Source: Streptomyces xiamenensis
GTDB lineage: Bacteria; Actinomycetota; Actinomycetes; Streptomycetales; Streptomycetaceae
NCBI RefSeq assembly: GCF_000993785.3
Contig: NZ_CP009922.3
Coordinates: 3,100,001 to 3,164,000, forward strand
Direction: 5' to 3'
Length of the DNA: 64,000 nucleotides
Of this stretch, positions 1 to 12,875 are shown piece after piece. The stretch's first letter is position 1. Each line of letters opens with the position of its first letter. Under the pieces are notes generated by a model, which was not told where the DNA came from, ran no database searches, and was given only the letters and a program-made list of their open reading frames with translations. A program made the translations under genes and the position numbers.

Positions 1-458
1 AGCCGGAGCCGGGCGGGGACATCGCCGACCTCCTGCCCCACGACTACGCCTTGCTGACGGTGGAGGAGAAGGAGGGGCGCACCATCCAGCAGACGCACGG
101 CGCGAACACCCTGGCGTTCGCGCCGGTGCCGGACGGCAAGGACGTGGACGCCCTCGGCTATCCGGCGGCCGCCCCGTACGACGGGGAGTCGCTGCGGGCC
201 TGTTCGGGCGCCACGCGGGTGCTGGACGGCCCGGACGCGCCCGCGGCGAACGTGGGCGGGCTGCTGCTGGAGGACTGCGACCTCACCGAGGGCGCCAGCG
301 GCGGGCCCTGGCTCCAGGACTACGACCCCGCGACCGGCAGCGGCACACTGGTGGCCGTGATGTCGGCCGGCACCGGCACCGGCCGCGTGGTGGGCCGGCC
401 CTTCCCCGAGGAGGCGCGTGAGCTGCTGGCCCGGGCGGCGCCGGCCGACGCGTCCTAG
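1..458 (+). CDS. Trypsin-like serine peptidase, C-terminal part
   Basis: The reading frame enters from the left edge (codons in phase with base 3) and stops with TAG at 456-458, so only about the last 150 residues are present. The motif GASGGPWL near base 295 is the GxSGG motif around the catalytic serine of trypsin-family (S1) peptidases, followed by a typical C-terminal barrel half. His and Asp of the triad and any signal peptide lie outside the window. Streptomycete relatives are usually secreted. The stop codon overlaps the stop of the convergent nucleotidyltransferase gene. The exact substrate cannot be told. Confidence 0.8.
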   Translation, partial: PEPGGDIADLLPHDYALLTVEEKEGRTIQQTHGANTLAFAPVPDGKDVDALGYPAAAPYDGESLRACSGATRVLDGPDAPAANVGGLLLEDCDLTEGASGGPWLQDYDPATGSGTLVAVMSAGTGTGRVVGRPFPEEARELLARAAPADAS

Positions 459-1258
459 CGCGGTGCGGGAACGCCGTGCACGGCCGCGTACTCGGCGGCC
501 AGCCAGGGGGCCGGCTCCTCGATGAGGAAGCGCAGCGTGGCCGGATCGGCGCTGGGCTGCCGGCCGATGGCCGCGGCACGGCGCACCTGACCGGCCCGTC
601 GCGGGTAGTAGCGGCCGAAGATCTCCGCGGAGGCCGCGAGGTCGCTGGTCCAGCCGCCCCAGCGCGGCATCACCAGGGTGAACGCGGTGCGCACCAGCCG
701 CCGCGCGACACGGCGGCTCAGCGCCCGGCGCGCGGCGTCCGTACGGGCTCCAGCCGCCTCTGCGCGCCAGCGGGGGATCGTGCGGGCGAGGTCGCCGTTG
801 GTCTCGCGGGCGAGGAGCGAGGTGGGGCGGTAGCGGGGCAGCCCGGCGGCGAGGTCGGGGCCCAGCAGCGGGGTGCACAGGCAGGCGAGGAAGAACCCGG
901 CGTCGTACCGGACGTGCTCGGCCAGCAGCGCGCGGCGGCTGCCGAGCAGCACGCCGGCCCCGTCGATCTGCGGGAACGCCGTGTCGAGGGCGGACTCCAG
1001 GGCTCTGGCGTCCGCCCGGTCTTTGGGGGTGGGCTCGTGGTGCAGGGCGAGCTGGAGGTCGAGGTCGGAGATCCCGGGTACGGCGGTGCCGCGCGGGATG
1101 CTGCCGTACAGGTACGCGCTGTGCAGCCGGGAGCCGCCGAAGACCTCACCGATCCGCTCCCTGGCCGCCGCGACGACGGGCCAGAACGGCTCCGCCACCC
1201 GCGCCAGGGAGCCCTCCCGCGCGATGGTCCCGTCCGGGTTCAGCCCTCGCTCGTCCAT
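455..1258 (-). CDS. Nucleotidyltransferase-domain protein (aminoglycoside adenylyltransferase-like fold)
   Basis: About 267 residues. The motif GSIPRGTAVPGISDLDLQL near the N-terminus is the GS-x-x-RG ... SDLDL signature of the DNA polymerase beta-type nucleotidyltransferase superfamily; the two aspartates bind metal. The remainder is helical, as in ANT-type enzymes. Such proteins transfer a nucleotide to a small molecule or macromolecule, but the acceptor here is unknown. I chose the ATG at 1258 because the family core starts shortly after; an in-frame start at 1321 would add 21 residues of low-complexity sequence. No HEPN/MNT partner is adjacent, so a toxin-antitoxin role is not supported. 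Resistance function is only a possibility. Confidence 0.75.
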   Translation of the reverse strand: MDERGLNPDGTIAREGSLARVAEPFWPVVAAARERIGEVFGGSRLHSAYLYGSIPRGTAVPGISDLDLQLALHHEPTPKDRADARALESALDTAFPQIDGAGVLLGSRRALLAEHVRYDAGFFLACLCTPLLGPDLAAGLPRYRPTSLLARETNGDLARTIPRWRAEAAGARTDAARRALSRRVARRLVRTAFTLVMPRWGGWTSDLAASAEIFGRYYPRRAGQVRRAAAIGRQPSADPATLRFLIEEPAPWLAAEYAAVHGVPAPR

Positions 1259-1317
1259 GGGGCCACTGTCCCGGTGCGGTGCCCCCGCCCGCCACCGGGA
1301 TTCCGGTGGCGGCCCGG

Positions 1318-1899
1318 TCACATGAGGTCGGCCGTCTCCAGTTCGAACCCGAACGGCTCGGGCAGGAACAGCGCCTTTCCGTAGACGACGGAGAGGACGG
1401 TGCGGTAGTCGTTCATGCCTGGTTCGCTGTGCAGGGTGACGGTCTCCAGTTCCCGGTCGAGCAGCAGGTAGAGCGGGATCTGTGCCCTCGCGTACGAGCG
1501 CCGCTTCTGAGTGCGGTCGCGCTCGGCCCTGCTGCTGGTCACTTCCGCCACCATGGCCACGCCGTCGGACGGCATCCAGGAGGGAGCGTCACGGAAGATG
1601 TCCTTCTCCACCGGCGCGAACGTGACATCCGGGATCACATGGTCCCTGGGCAGTGGCCCCATCTTGGGAAGCGACAGTCCCTTGTGGCCCGAGACATCCA
1701 TATCGACGGCGGAGTGACGCAGCACCTGCCTGATCAGCCTGCTGATGTTGCGCTCGTGGTTGCCCTCCGGGGCCGGGGACACGACGATCTCTCCCTCGAT
1801 CAGCTCCGCCCTGATCCCGTCCGGGATCTCCAGGGCCAGAAATGTCTCCAGGAGGACGTCCGCCTGTGTGGTCATGGGCTCGTGTGCCATAACCGTCAT
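1318..1899 (-). CDS. Uma2 family (DUF820) restriction-endonuclease-fold protein
   Basis: About 193 residues. The order of motifs (ELIEGEIVVSPAP, then HVIPDVTFAP, then AEVTSS and a YARAQIPLYLLLD segment) is the Uma2/DUF820 pattern, a PD-(D/E)xK nuclease-like fold common in streptomycetes and cyanobacteria. The Asp of IPDV and the Glu of AEV fit the metal-binding positions. The ATG at 1899 is preceded at 1905-1910 by a strong GGAGGT on the minus strand, which decides the start over upstream in-frame codons. Biological role of this family is poorly known. It is divergent from clpB, sharing the 1900-2085 promoter region. Confidence 0.8.
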   Translation of the reverse strand: MTVMAHEPMTTQADVLLETFLALEIPDGIRAELIEGEIVVSPAPEGNHERNISRLIRQVLRHSAVDMDVSGHKGLSLPKMGPLPRDHVIPDVTFAPVEKDIFRDAPSWMPSDGVAMVAEVTSSRAERDRTQKRRSYARAQIPLYLLLDRELETVTLHSEPGMNDYRTVLSVVYGKALFLPEPFGFELETADLM

Positions 1900-2022
1900 G
1901 GTGCACCTCCTTCGCATACCGGGGCCAGCATCGGCCGTGGACGGCGCCGGATGCCAGGTAGAACGATCTTCTTCATTCAAAAGAGGACAACCGGAAAAGA
2001 CGTTGACCAGGTGCATCCTTGC

Positions 2023-2043
2023 CTTGAGTGGAGTACGCTCAAC
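2023..2043 (+). promoter_or_regulatory. HAIR element (probable HspR operator) of clpB
   Basis: CTTGAGT (2023-2029), seven bases, then GCTCAAC (2037-2043): the first half is a perfect match and the second matches five of seven positions of the HAIR consensus CTTGAGT-N7-ACTCAAG bound by the heat-shock repressor HspR. It lies 43 bases before the clpB start. In S. coelicolor, clpB is known to belong to the HspR regulon, so heat-inducible repression here is a well-founded inference. Confidence 0.8.
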
Positions 2044-2085
2044 TTATCGCACGTTCCATGAGGCAAGCCGGAGGAGTAACGCGAC

Positions 2086-4671
<2,586 letters not shown>

Positions 4672-4681
4672 GGTGATCTTT

Positions 4682-4714
4682 CCCGTCCCGTACTGCTTGC
4701 CAGAACGGGGCGGG
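4682..4714 (+). terminator. Stem-loop after clpB
   Basis: CCCGTCCCGT (4682-4691) pairs with ACGGGGCGGG (4705-4714) with one G-T wobble and a 13-base loop. No T-run follows, as is common in streptomycetes. It lies 10 bases after the clpB stop and before the next gene, so it probably ends or attenuates the clpB transcript. Confidence 0.55.
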
Positions 4715-4765
4715 GATGAGCGAGGATGGCAGTGTCTCCTTATACCGAGGAAAGGGACCCATCCC

Positions 4766-5380
4766 GTGTCTGTCGATCCCTCCGCGATTCCGAACTTCGG
4801 CGGCGAACCGGAGAAGCCGGAGAACAAGACCCCTGGTCAGGGCGGAGCGAAGAAGCCGACCGGACCGATCATGCCCAACCAGGACCTGATCAAGCAGCTC
4901 CTGGAGCGGATGAAGCTGAAGTACGTGACGGACAAGGAGGGCGACCTGGTCGCCCCCTGGGAGAAGTTCCGCACGTACTTCATGTTCCGCGGGGAGAAGC
5001 AGCAGCGGATTCTTTCGGTGCGCACCTTCTACGACCGGCCGCACAGCATCGAGGACAAGGGCCGGCTGCTGGAGACCATCGACGACTGGAACCGCCGCAC
5101 GCTGTGGCCCAAGGTCTACACGCACACTAATGACGACGGCACGGTCCGGCTCATCGGTGAGTCGCAGCTGCTGATCGGCCTGGGCGTGGCGCCCGACCAC
5201 TTCGTCAACACGACGGTCAGCTGGATCCGGGCCTCGATCGAGTTCGACAAGTGGCTGGTGGAGACCCTGGGTCTGGAGCAGGACGCCGAGTCCGGCGGCG
5301 GCGACGGCGGCGGCGAGGGCGACGCCGGCAACAGTGACGACAACGGTGGCGAGACGCGGAAGGGCGGCGACGACGCGTGA
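4766..5380 (+). CDS. YbjN domain-containing protein
   Basis: 204 residues. After a Pro/Gly/Lys-rich leader (about 1-35) comes a YbjN-type domain (about 40-170; segments such as [19 protein letters not shown] and [11 protein letters not shown]), a class I-like fold found in bacterial proteins of uncertain regulatory role. The last 30 residues are an acidic Gly/Asp-rich tail. The GTG at 4766 follows AAAGGGA at 4751-4757; no promoter could be firmly assigned. It overlaps the next gene by four bases (GTGA), so the two are translationally coupled. Cellular function is unknown. Confidence 0.8.
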   Translation: MSVDPSAIPNFGGEPEKPENKTPGQGGAKKPTGPIMPNQDLIKQLLERMKLKYVTDKEGDLVAPWEKFRTYFMFRGEKQQRILSVRTFYDRPHSIEDKGRLLETIDDWNRRTLWPKVYTHTNDDGTVRLIGESQLLIGLGVAPDHFVNTTVSWIRASIEFDKWLVETLGLEQDAESGGGDGGGEGDAGNSDDNGGETRKGGDDA

Positions 5381-5673
5381 TCGTCGCGTTCTCCGTCACC
5401 CCCATCGGCGCCGGTGAGGATGTCGGCGAGGCCGTCGCCGACGCCGTCCGCGTGGTCCGCGAGAGCGGGCTGCCGCACCGCACCGACGCCATGTTCACCA
5501 GCGTCGAGGGCGAGTGGGACGAGGTCATGGACGTCGTCAAACGCGCCACCGAGGCCGTCCAGGCGCACGCCGGGCGGGTCAGCCTGGTGCTGAAGGCCGA
5601 TCTGCGCGAGGGCGTCACCGACGGCCTGCACAGCAAGGTCGCCACCGTCGAGCGCATCCTCGGCGAGGGCTGA
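5377..5673 (+). CDS. MTH1187/YkoF-like thiamine-binding family protein
   Basis: 98 residues, the normal size for the MTH1187 (DUF77) family of small ferredoxin-like proteins, some of which bind thiamine or its precursors. The start [16 protein letters not shown] and the central [12 protein letters not shown] are typical. The GTG start overlaps the TGA of the YbjN gene, so the two probably form a small operon. Direct evidence for ligand or role is absent; the call rests on fold-family similarity that I recognise from sequence pattern. Confidence 0.75.
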   Translation: MIVAFSVTPIGAGEDVGEAVADAVRVVRESGLPHRTDAMFTSVEGEWDEVMDVVKRATEAVQAHAGRVSLVLKADLREGVTDGLHSKVATVERILGEG

Positions 5674-5690
5674 GGACCGGCACACACGGA

Positions 5691-5726
5691 ACGGCGGGCC
5701 CCGGGGTGATCCCCGGGGCCCGCCGT
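5691..5726. terminator. Bidirectional terminator
   Basis: A perfect 16-base-pair stem (ACGGCGGGCCCCGGGG at 5691-5706 against its complement at 5711-5726) with loop TGAT lies between two convergent genes: the MTH1187 gene ends at 5673 and the importer ATPase gene at 5753. It probably ends transcription from both sides. Confidence 0.85.
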
Positions 5727-5752
5727 CACGCGTTCGGGCCCGAGCCCCGCGC

Positions 5753-6811
<1,059 letters not shown>

Positions 6812-6813
6812 CG

Positions 6814-7953
6814 TCACCCCTCCTCGCTCTCGGTGGTGTCCGTGTCCGTGTCGTCGCGGAAGAACGCCGTCGGGTCCGCCGCCTCGGCCAGCTTGTCGCT
6901 GTGGTGGCAGGCCGACCGGTGGCCCTCGCCGACCTCCGTGAGCGCGGGCTCGGTGGCCGTGCACTGGTCCGTCGCCAGCGGGCAGCGCGGCGCGAACGGG
7001 CAGCCGGAGGGCAGGTGGATCAGCGACGGGGGCGTGCCGACGATGGGCCGCAGCCGGTCCTCGCGGTCCCCGTCCAGCGACGGGATGGAGCCCAGCAGAC
7101 CGGCCGTGTACGGCATCCGGGGCTCGTAGAACACCTGGTCCGTGCCGCCGATCTCCACCGGCTTGCCCGCGTACATCACCAGGGTGCGGTGCGCCATGCC
7201 GGCGATCACCCCGAGGTCGTGGGTGATCATCAGGATCGCCGCGTTGACCGCGTCCTTGACCTCCAGCAGCTTTTCGAGGATCTGCGCCTGGACGGTGACG
7301 TCGAGCGCCGTGGTGGGCTCGTCCGCGATGATGACGTCGGGGTCGTTGATGATCGCCATCGCGATCATCACCCGCTGCCGCATACCGCCGGAGAACTCGT
7401 GCGGGTAGGCGCCCAGCCGCTTGCCGGCCTGCGGGATGCCGACCAGGTCGAGCATGTTCTTCGCCCGGGCCAGCGCCTCCTTGCGCGGCACGAGGTGGTG
7501 CGCAAGGACGGCCTCGGCGAGCTGGTCGCCGATGGAACGGACCGGGTTGAGCGAGGTCATCGGGTCCTGGAAGATCATGGCGATCTTCTTGCCGCGCAGC
7601 GCCCGCTGCTCTTTGGGGCGCATGGTCAGCATCTCCTGGCCCCGGTATCGGATGGAGCCCTTGATGCGGGCGGACTTGGGCAGCAGGCCCATGACCGCCA
7701 TCGAGGAGACCGACTTGCCGGAACCGGATTCGCCGACGATGCCCAGCACTTCGCGGGCGTGCAGGGTGTAGTCGACGCCGCGCACGGCCCGGACCACACC
7801 ATCGTCGGTGGGGAACTCGACGGTGAGGTTCTCGACCTCGAGGATGGCCTCGTCGGTCGGCGGCTTGGCGTCGGCGAGGGTGAGCGCCTCGTGGACATCC
7901 TCGGCCGCCTCGGTCACCGCGGGGACGGCGGCGGGGGGTTGGATCGCAGACAT
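6814..7953 (-). CDS. Oligopeptide/dipeptide ABC importer ATPase (OppD/DppD type)
   Basis: 379 residues. Walker [19 protein letters not shown], signature [15 protein letters not shown], Walker [13 protein letters not shown] and the C-terminal peptide-transporter domain with [10 protein letters not shown]. It energises uptake through the two permeases encoded just upstream and pairs with the OppF-type subunit. The ATG overlaps the stop of the permease gene (TGATG), so it is translationally coupled. A 35-residue Glu/Ala-rich N-terminal extension precedes the ATPase core, and the C-terminus is acidic. Confidence 0.93.
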   Translation of the reverse strand: MSAIQPPAAVPAVTEAAEDVHEALTLADAKPPTDEAILEVENLTVEFPTDDGVVRAVRGVDYTLHAREVLGIVGESGSGKSVSSMAVMGLLPKSARIKGSIRYRGQEMLTMRPKEQRALRGKKIAMIFQDPMTSLNPVRSIGDQLAEAVLAHHLVPRKEALARAKNMLDLVGIPQAGKRLGAYPHEFSGGMRQRVMIAMAIINDPDVIIADEPTTALDVTVQAQILEKLLEVKDAVNAAILMITHDLGVIAGMAHRTLVMYAGKPVEIGGTDQVFYEPRMPYTAGLLGSIPSLDGDREDRLRPIVGTPPSLIHLPSGCPFAPRCPLATDQCTATEPALTEVGEGHRSACHHSDKLAEAADPTAFFRDDTDTDTTESEEG

Positions 7954-8969
7954 CAGTCACGCACCCGGTTCTGTCGGGGATCGAAGGCGTCACGCAGACC
8001 GTCGCCGATGAAGTTCACCGACAGGGCGATCAGGATGATGAAGGCACCGGGCCAGTAGAAGAGCCACGGGCGGGTGCCGAGCGCCGTCTGGTAGTCGCTG
8101 ATCAGCCGGCCCAGGGAGGTGTCCGGCGGCTGCACGCCCAGGCCGACGAAGGACAGGCCGGTCTCCAGCAGCACGGCGGAGGCGATCGCCAGCGTCACGG
8201 AGACGATGATGATGCCGATGGTGTTGGGCAGGATGTGCTTGAAGATGATCCGCTTGGAGGAGGTGCCCACCGAGCGGGCGGCCTCCACGAATTCCTTCTC
8301 GCGCAGGGACAGCACCTCACCGCGCACCAGGCGGGCGGTCTGCATCCAGGTCACCAGGCCCAGGAAGACGCCGAACAGGACGATGCCCCGGCCCGCGATC
8401 ATGGTGCCGATCAGGCCGGCGATCAGCAGGGTGGGGATGGCGATGAGCACGTCGGTGGACCGCATCAGGGAGGACTCGGTCCAGCCGCGGAAGTAGCCGG
8501 CGGCGGCACCGATGACCGTACCGACGAAGGTGGCGATCAGGCCCACCAGCAGCGCGATGACCAGGGAGACCTGGGCGCCGCGCATGGTGAGGGCGAAGTA
8601 GTCGCGCCCGATGTTGTCCTGGCCGAAGGGGTGTTCGCCCAGGTGGACGCCGCCGCCCCCGAGGAACTCGGGGATGACGGAGAGGGTGGGCCGGCCGCCG
8701 TTGAGCGCCGTGCCCGTGGTGGTGGGGTCCTTGTCCCACCAGCCGGGTATGGGGCCCGCGCCGATGGAGGTGACCGCGAGGCCGACCACCAGGATGAACA
8801 GCACCAGGCCCAGCATGGCGCCCTTGTGCCGGAAGAACCGGCGGCGGACCAGCTGGCCCTGGCTGCGGGCGACGACGTTCATGCCCTGGGCGGTGTCGGC
8901 CGCGCTCTGCTGGGGTCCCGGCTCCGGCTCCGGCCCCGCCGTCTGCGCTGTGCGCTTCGTGTCCGTCAT
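7953..8969 (-). CDS. Peptide ABC importer permease (OppC/DppC type)
   Basis: 338 residues with the start at ATG 8969, preceded by AGGAGA on the minus strand (8975-8980). A 35-residue cytoplasmic leader is followed by a membrane segment near residue 50, a periplasmic loop, and the five-segment binding-protein-dependent permease domain. The EAA motif ([20 protein letters not shown]) contacts the ATPases. The end RDAFDPRQ is typical of OppC. It is coupled to the following ATPase gene by a one-base overlap and lies 11 bases after the first permease gene. Confidence 0.92.
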   Translation of the reverse strand: MTDTKRTAQTAGPEPEPGPQQSAADTAQGMNVVARSQGQLVRRRFFRHKGAMLGLVLFILVVGLAVTSIGAGPIPGWWDKDPTTTGTALNGGRPTLSVIPEFLGGGGVHLGEHPFGQDNIGRDYFALTMRGAQVSLVIALLVGLIATFVGTVIGAAAGYFRGWTESSLMRSTDVLIAIPTLLIAGLIGTMIAGRGIVLFGVFLGLVTWMQTARLVRGEVLSLREKEFVEAARSVGTSSKRIIFKHILPNTIGIIIVSVTLAIASAVLLETGLSFVGLGVQPPDTSLGRLISDYQTALGTRPWLFYWPGAFIILIALSVNFIGDGLRDAFDPRQNRVRD

Positions 8970-8980
8970 GTCAATCTCCT

Positions 8981-10492
8981 TCAGGACAGCCGGATACGGG
9001 GGTCGAGGACGGCGTAGGTGATGTCCGCGATCATGTTGAAGACGATGATCGCGCCACCGGAGACCAGGAAGAACGCCATGATGGGCATCGGGTCGCCCTG
9101 CTGGATGCCTTCCAGCAGCATGGTGCCCATGGCCCGCCAGCCGAAGACCTTCTCGGTGATGACCGCGCCGCCGAGCACCGTGCCGATGTCGAGGCTCACC
9201 AGGGTGGTGATGGGTATCAGGCCGTTGCGCAGGACGTGCCGGGTGACCACGGCGCGCTCGCTCAGGCCCTTGGCGCGGGCGGTGCGCACGTAGTCCTGGT
9301 TCATGACCTCCAGCATGCTGGCACGGGTGTAACGGGAGTAGCTGGCCAGCGAGATCAGCACGAGCGCCAGGCTGGGCAGCGCCAGGTGGCCGAACGAGTC
9401 GAGGCCGCTCTGCCAGAAGGTGCCGTCGTAGTTGGGGGTGTTGGCGCCGATGGTGGAGACCGGCCGGCCGCCGACCGAGTCGCTGTAGGAGGCGAAGGAC
9501 TGGAGCATCCGGTCCAGGAAGATCACGGCGCCGGTGAACAGGCCGGTGAAGATGGCCGCCGGGATGGCGTTGCGGCGGTACAGGTCGCCGCCGAGGAACC
9601 AGCCCAGGCCGTACCCGATGCCGGCGGTGACCAGGGCCAGCAGCACCATGGTCAGCAGGTTCGGGTCCTCCAGGACGGGGCCGAGCGCGAAGTAGGCGAT
9701 GATGCCGAGCACGGCCGAGGCCAGGGCCGCCTTCATGGGCGGTGCCCACTCAAGGCCGCTGACCAGGGTGGTGAAGCCGATGGCGCCGCCGAGGGCGGTC
9801 AGGGCCACGACGACCGGGCCCAGGCCCGGGTCGGTGAACCAGCCGGTGGCGGAGACGACCGCGAGCAGGACGGCCATGCCGGCGGCGGTGGTGCCGAAGA
9901 CGGTGAGCCGGGTGCGGCGGTCACCCACGACGAGTCCGCCGGCCGCCAGCGCGGTGATGAGGGCGATGCCCGCGATGAACGGCACCGAGATGACGGGGTC
10001 GGCGAGCCAGTCGTTGAAGTCGATCGCCATGAACTCCTTCAGGAGGGTGGCGATCCAGAACGACGGGAGCGAGAAGCAGACGAACGCCACGAAGGTGACG
10101 GACTGGTCCAGGGCGCTGTACTGGCGCAGTGCGGAGATCACGCCGATGGTGATGCCGACGATGATCGAGATCACGGTGGCGCCGATGACCAGCTGAAGAG
10201 TGGCGCCCACGGCTGCGTCCAGCATCGAGTTGACGCTCAGCCCCTGTCGGTTGACGCCGAGATCACCTCTGATCGCGTCGCCGAGCCACAGGAAATATCT
10301 GACGATGAAGGGTTCGTCCAGATGCATGCGTTCGACGATCACGGCGATGGCGTTCTCGCGCGTGTTGTCCGGCAGCTGGCGCGCGTCGGCGAGCGGGTCC
10401 TTGACCTTGGTGGCCAGGAAGAAGATCACGACCGTGGCGGTGAGGAACACCCAGATCGAGACAAACAGCCGCCGCACGATGAAGACGAGCAT
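8981..10492 (-). CDS. Peptide ABC importer permease (OppB/DppB type) with a large internal membrane insertion
   Basis: 503 residues, against about 310-340 usual for the family. N-terminal IVRRLFVSIWVFL and the C-terminal half with the EAA-like segment DYVRTARAKGLSERAV and LDPRIRLS are ordinary OppB. Between about residues 165 and 340 sits an insertion with several additional hydrophobic stretches, interrupted by short polar loops. The reading frame is uninterrupted and codon use does not change, so it is a real extension, not a fusion artefact. It is the second gene of the operon, separated from the binding-protein gene by a stem-loop. The role of the insertion is unknown. Confidence 0.9.
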   Translation of the reverse strand: MLVFIVRRLFVSIWVFLTATVVIFFLATKVKDPLADARQLPDNTRENAIAVIVERMHLDEPFIVRYFLWLGDAIRGDLGVNRQGLSVNSMLDAAVGATLQLVIGATVISIIVGITIGVISALRQYSALDQSVTFVAFVCFSLPSFWIATLLKEFMAIDFNDWLADPVISVPFIAGIALITALAAGGLVVGDRRTRLTVFGTTAAGMAVLLAVVSATGWFTDPGLGPVVVALTALGGAIGFTTLVSGLEWAPPMKAALASAVLGIIAYFALGPVLEDPNLLTMVLLALVTAGIGYGLGWFLGGDLYRRNAIPAAIFTGLFTGAVIFLDRMLQSFASYSDSVGGRPVSTIGANTPNYDGTFWQSGLDSFGHLALPSLALVLISLASYSRYTRASMLEVMNQDYVRTARAKGLSERAVVTRHVLRNGLIPITTLVSLDIGTVLGGAVITEKVFGWRAMGTMLLEGIQQGDPMPIMAFFLVSGGAIIVFNMIADITYAVLDPRIRLS

Positions 10493-10564
10493 GGCGCTGA
10501 CTCCTGAAGGTGCGAGTGGTGTGGGAGGTGTGAACGGGCTGAAACGGGAGGTGAGAAATGGCAG

Positions 10565-10597
10565 ACGGGGCCGGGGGTTTGAGGCCCCCGGCCCCGT
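10565..10597 (-). terminator. Intercistronic stem-loop in the importer operon
   Basis: ACGGGGCCGGGGG (10565-10577) pairs perfectly with CCCCCGGCCCCGT (10585-10597) across a seven-base loop. It lies 75 bases after the binding-protein stop and 72 bases before the first permease start, on the same transcript. It probably attenuates read-through or protects the 5' part, giving more binding protein than membrane subunits. Confidence 0.7.
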
Positions 10598-10671
10598 GAG
10601 GCGTGTGCCGTGTGATGCGGTGCGGTGGATCAGCTCACCCGGGGACCGGGTGGGCCGTCACCGCCGCGGCC

Positions 10672-12429
10672 TCAGCCCTTGGACCACTCGTGAACGTTCC
10701 AGGTGATGGAACCCTGGGACGGGTTGGGAACGATGTTCTGCACGCTGTCGCCCCAGGCGGTGATGCCGGGGTGCTGGAAGATCGGGATGGTGGCCAGGTC
10801 TTCCCACAGCAGCAGCTCGATCTCGGCGGCGATGGCCTGGGCGTCCTCAGGGTTGGGGGCGACCAGGATGTCGTCGAGCAGCTGGTCCACCTGGGGGTTG
10901 GAGTAGCAACCGTTGTTGTTGCCCTTGCCCTCGACGGTGCACTCCGAGGTGCGGAAGGTGGAGTTCCAGCCGGACATCTGGTTCGAGCCGATCCAGGCGA
11001 ACTGGGCGACGTCGAAGGTGCCCTGCGACAGGCCACCGGTGGTGTCGAAGAAGTCGGCGGAGGAGACGAACTCGACGTCGAAGCCGGCCTGGTCACAGGA
11101 GGCCTTGACCAGCGCGCCGGAGTCGTTGCGGCGCTGGTTGTCCAGGGTCTCCACGCGGATCTTGGTGCCGACCGCGTCCTCGGCCTCCAGGATCTGGCGG
11201 GCGCGGTCGATGTCGGTGGTGCCGAATTCGGAGATCACCGGGGCGACGGCGTCCACACCGAGGTCGTAACCCGGGTCCCAGGGAGCCAGGTTACGGACTT
11301 CCTTGACGGAGGCGTCCGGCACGATCGGCTGGATCAGGTTCTCGACGATCTGCTGGCGCGGGGCGCACAGGGCGAACGCCTGGCGCAGCGGCAGCGAGTC
11401 CGAGAACGGACCGCGGTCGAAGTTGAAGTCCCAGTGCTCGTAGGTGTACTGGTCACCCAGGAAGGTCTGGATGCCGGTCGCGTTCTCCAGCTGGTTGGCC
11501 ACGTCCACCGTCGGCTGCGGCTGGATGACGTCGACCTCGCCGTTCTGGAGCGCCTGGACCTGCTGCTCCTCGGCGACCATGCGGACGACGATGTTCTTGG
11601 TGGCCGGCTGCTCGCCCCAGTACGCCTCGTTGGCGGTCAGGGTGACCGACTGGCCCTCCTCGTAGCCGCTCAGCTTGTACGGGCCGGAGGAGGGGATGAT
11701 CGACTCGTCCGGCAGCGCGCCGTTGATCAGCCAGCCCTCGTTGAAGAACGTGGCGGCGTCGGCCAGGGCGTCGGCGTCCTCATCCAGCAGCGCGGTGAGG
11801 AGTTCCTCCTCGCTCAGACCGCCTTCCGCGGCGACGACGTGCGCCGGCATGATCTTGTTGTTGCCCACACCCGGGCCGGCGGTCTCCCAGTCGGCGTACG
11901 GGGTGTCGTAGACGAGGGTGAAGGACTTGCCGCCCGGCTCGCACTCGGGGCGGGTGGTGTCCTCGATGCCCTGAGTGCCCACGGCGGAGAACAGGCCGTC
12001 GATGGCGCCGGACTGCTGGGTCCACCACAGCTGGACATCGATGCAGTCGATCGGAACGCCGTCCGACCACTGGGCTTTCTCGTTGATGGTGTACTCGACC
12101 GTCAGCGGGTCGTCGGACACCTTCTCGTAGGTGCCGAACTCCTCGTGCGGGGTGACCAGACCGCGCTCACCGTCGAAGCCCCAGAAGCCGCCGACGGTGC
12201 CGTTGAGTATGGTGCCGTTGGCGTTGGAGTTCGCGCCCGCGGTCGTGGGGTTGTAGCTGTCCAGCGGCTGGGCCCAGGCGAGCGTCACCGTGTCGGAGGA
12301 CCCCCCGCCGCCGTTGTTCTTCTTGCCTGCGTCGTCGCCGCCGTCGCTGTCGCTGCCACATGCTGAGAGGACGAGTGCGCCTCCCAGGATGGCTGCGCCC
12401 AGCTTTGACGCCCTGCCGATTCGGGTCAT
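10672..12429 (-). CDS. Peptide-binding lipoprotein of the ABC importer (family 5 solute-binding protein)
   Basis: 585 residues. The N-terminus has a signal peptide ending in the lipobox LVLSACGS, so the mature protein is a lipoprotein anchored by its Cys at about residue 24, followed by a Gly/Asp/Lys-rich linker. The body follows the SBP_bac_5 pattern (PLTVEYTINEKAQWSDGVPI, ANEAYWGEQPATKNI, RQAFALCAPRQQIVENLI). It captures oligopeptides or similar solutes outside the membrane. The ATG at 12429 is preceded by GGAAGG (12436-12441 on the minus strand); longer in-frame starts would lose the signal peptide. First gene of the operon. Confidence 0.92.
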   Translation of the reverse strand: MTRIGRASKLGAAILGGALVLSACGSDSDGGDDAGKKNNGGGGSSDTVTLAWAQPLDSYNPTTAGANSNANGTILNGTVGGFWGFDGERGLVTPHEEFGTYEKVSDDPLTVEYTINEKAQWSDGVPIDCIDVQLWWTQQSGAIDGLFSAVGTQGIEDTTRPECEPGGKSFTLVYDTPYADWETAGPGVGNNKIMPAHVVAAEGGLSEEELLTALLDEDADALADAATFFNEGWLINGALPDESIIPSSGPYKLSGYEEGQSVTLTANEAYWGEQPATKNIVVRMVAEEQQVQALQNGEVDVIQPQPTVDVANQLENATGIQTFLGDQYTYEHWDFNFDRGPFSDSLPLRQAFALCAPRQQIVENLIQPIVPDASVKEVRNLAPWDPGYDLGVDAVAPVISEFGTTDIDRARQILEAEDAVGTKIRVETLDNQRRNDSGALVKASCDQAGFDVEFVSSADFFDTTGGLSQGTFDVAQFAWIGSNQMSGWNSTFRTSECTVEGKGNNNGCYSNPQVDQLLDDILVAPNPEDAQAIAAEIELLLWEDLATIPIFQHPGITAWGDSVQNIVPNPSQGSITWNVHEWSKG

Positions 12430-12875
12430 CTTGGGCCTTCCACGGTGTGATGACTTGTAGTGTGAAGTTGCGGAGAGCTTCGTCACAGAACAGCGCGCGA
12501 ACAAGTGCGCAAGAGTGACCGTTGTGCAGCCGAGATGTGAAACAGACTGAGTTGTTACCAGTATCTACGCGCATATATGGAACAAACGGGCGTTTCCGCA
12601 GTGCTAGCACATCGGCAACGTGAACGCGTGTTCGCATTGCGGGCACGGGCAGGAGAACACCTGACCCACCCTGTCCCCGGGGGGATGGAAACCTGCCGAA
12701 GTTGGGTAAAAACGCTGTGGGGGCGGCGTGTTCCGTGATTCGGTGATGTCCGTATCCGGGTTCAGCGCCTGGGCGCCCCGCCCAGTGCCTGCCAGGCCCG
12801 GCGGACGGAGCCGGCCGAGGGTAACCGGTGGCCGGTCCGTCCCACCATCGATCGCGTGCGTGCGGGAGCCGACCC
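12430..12875. promoter_or_regulatory. Divergent intergenic region between importer operon and DUF2617 gene
   Basis: 446 bases with no gene I can support. It is locally AT-richer than its surroundings around 12540-12600, as expected for promoters. A perfect 10-base palindrome GTGCTAGCAC lies at 12601-12610, about 170 bases before the binding-protein start and could be an operator. No clear -35/-10 pair can be assigned with confidence on either strand. Confidence 0.4.

Noticed and set aside
455..2016. Nucleotidyltransferase plus Uma2 protein as a defence or toxin-antitoxin module
   Set aside because: Same strand and adjacent, but each has its own leader, there is no HEPN or sensor partner, and both families occur widely on their own.
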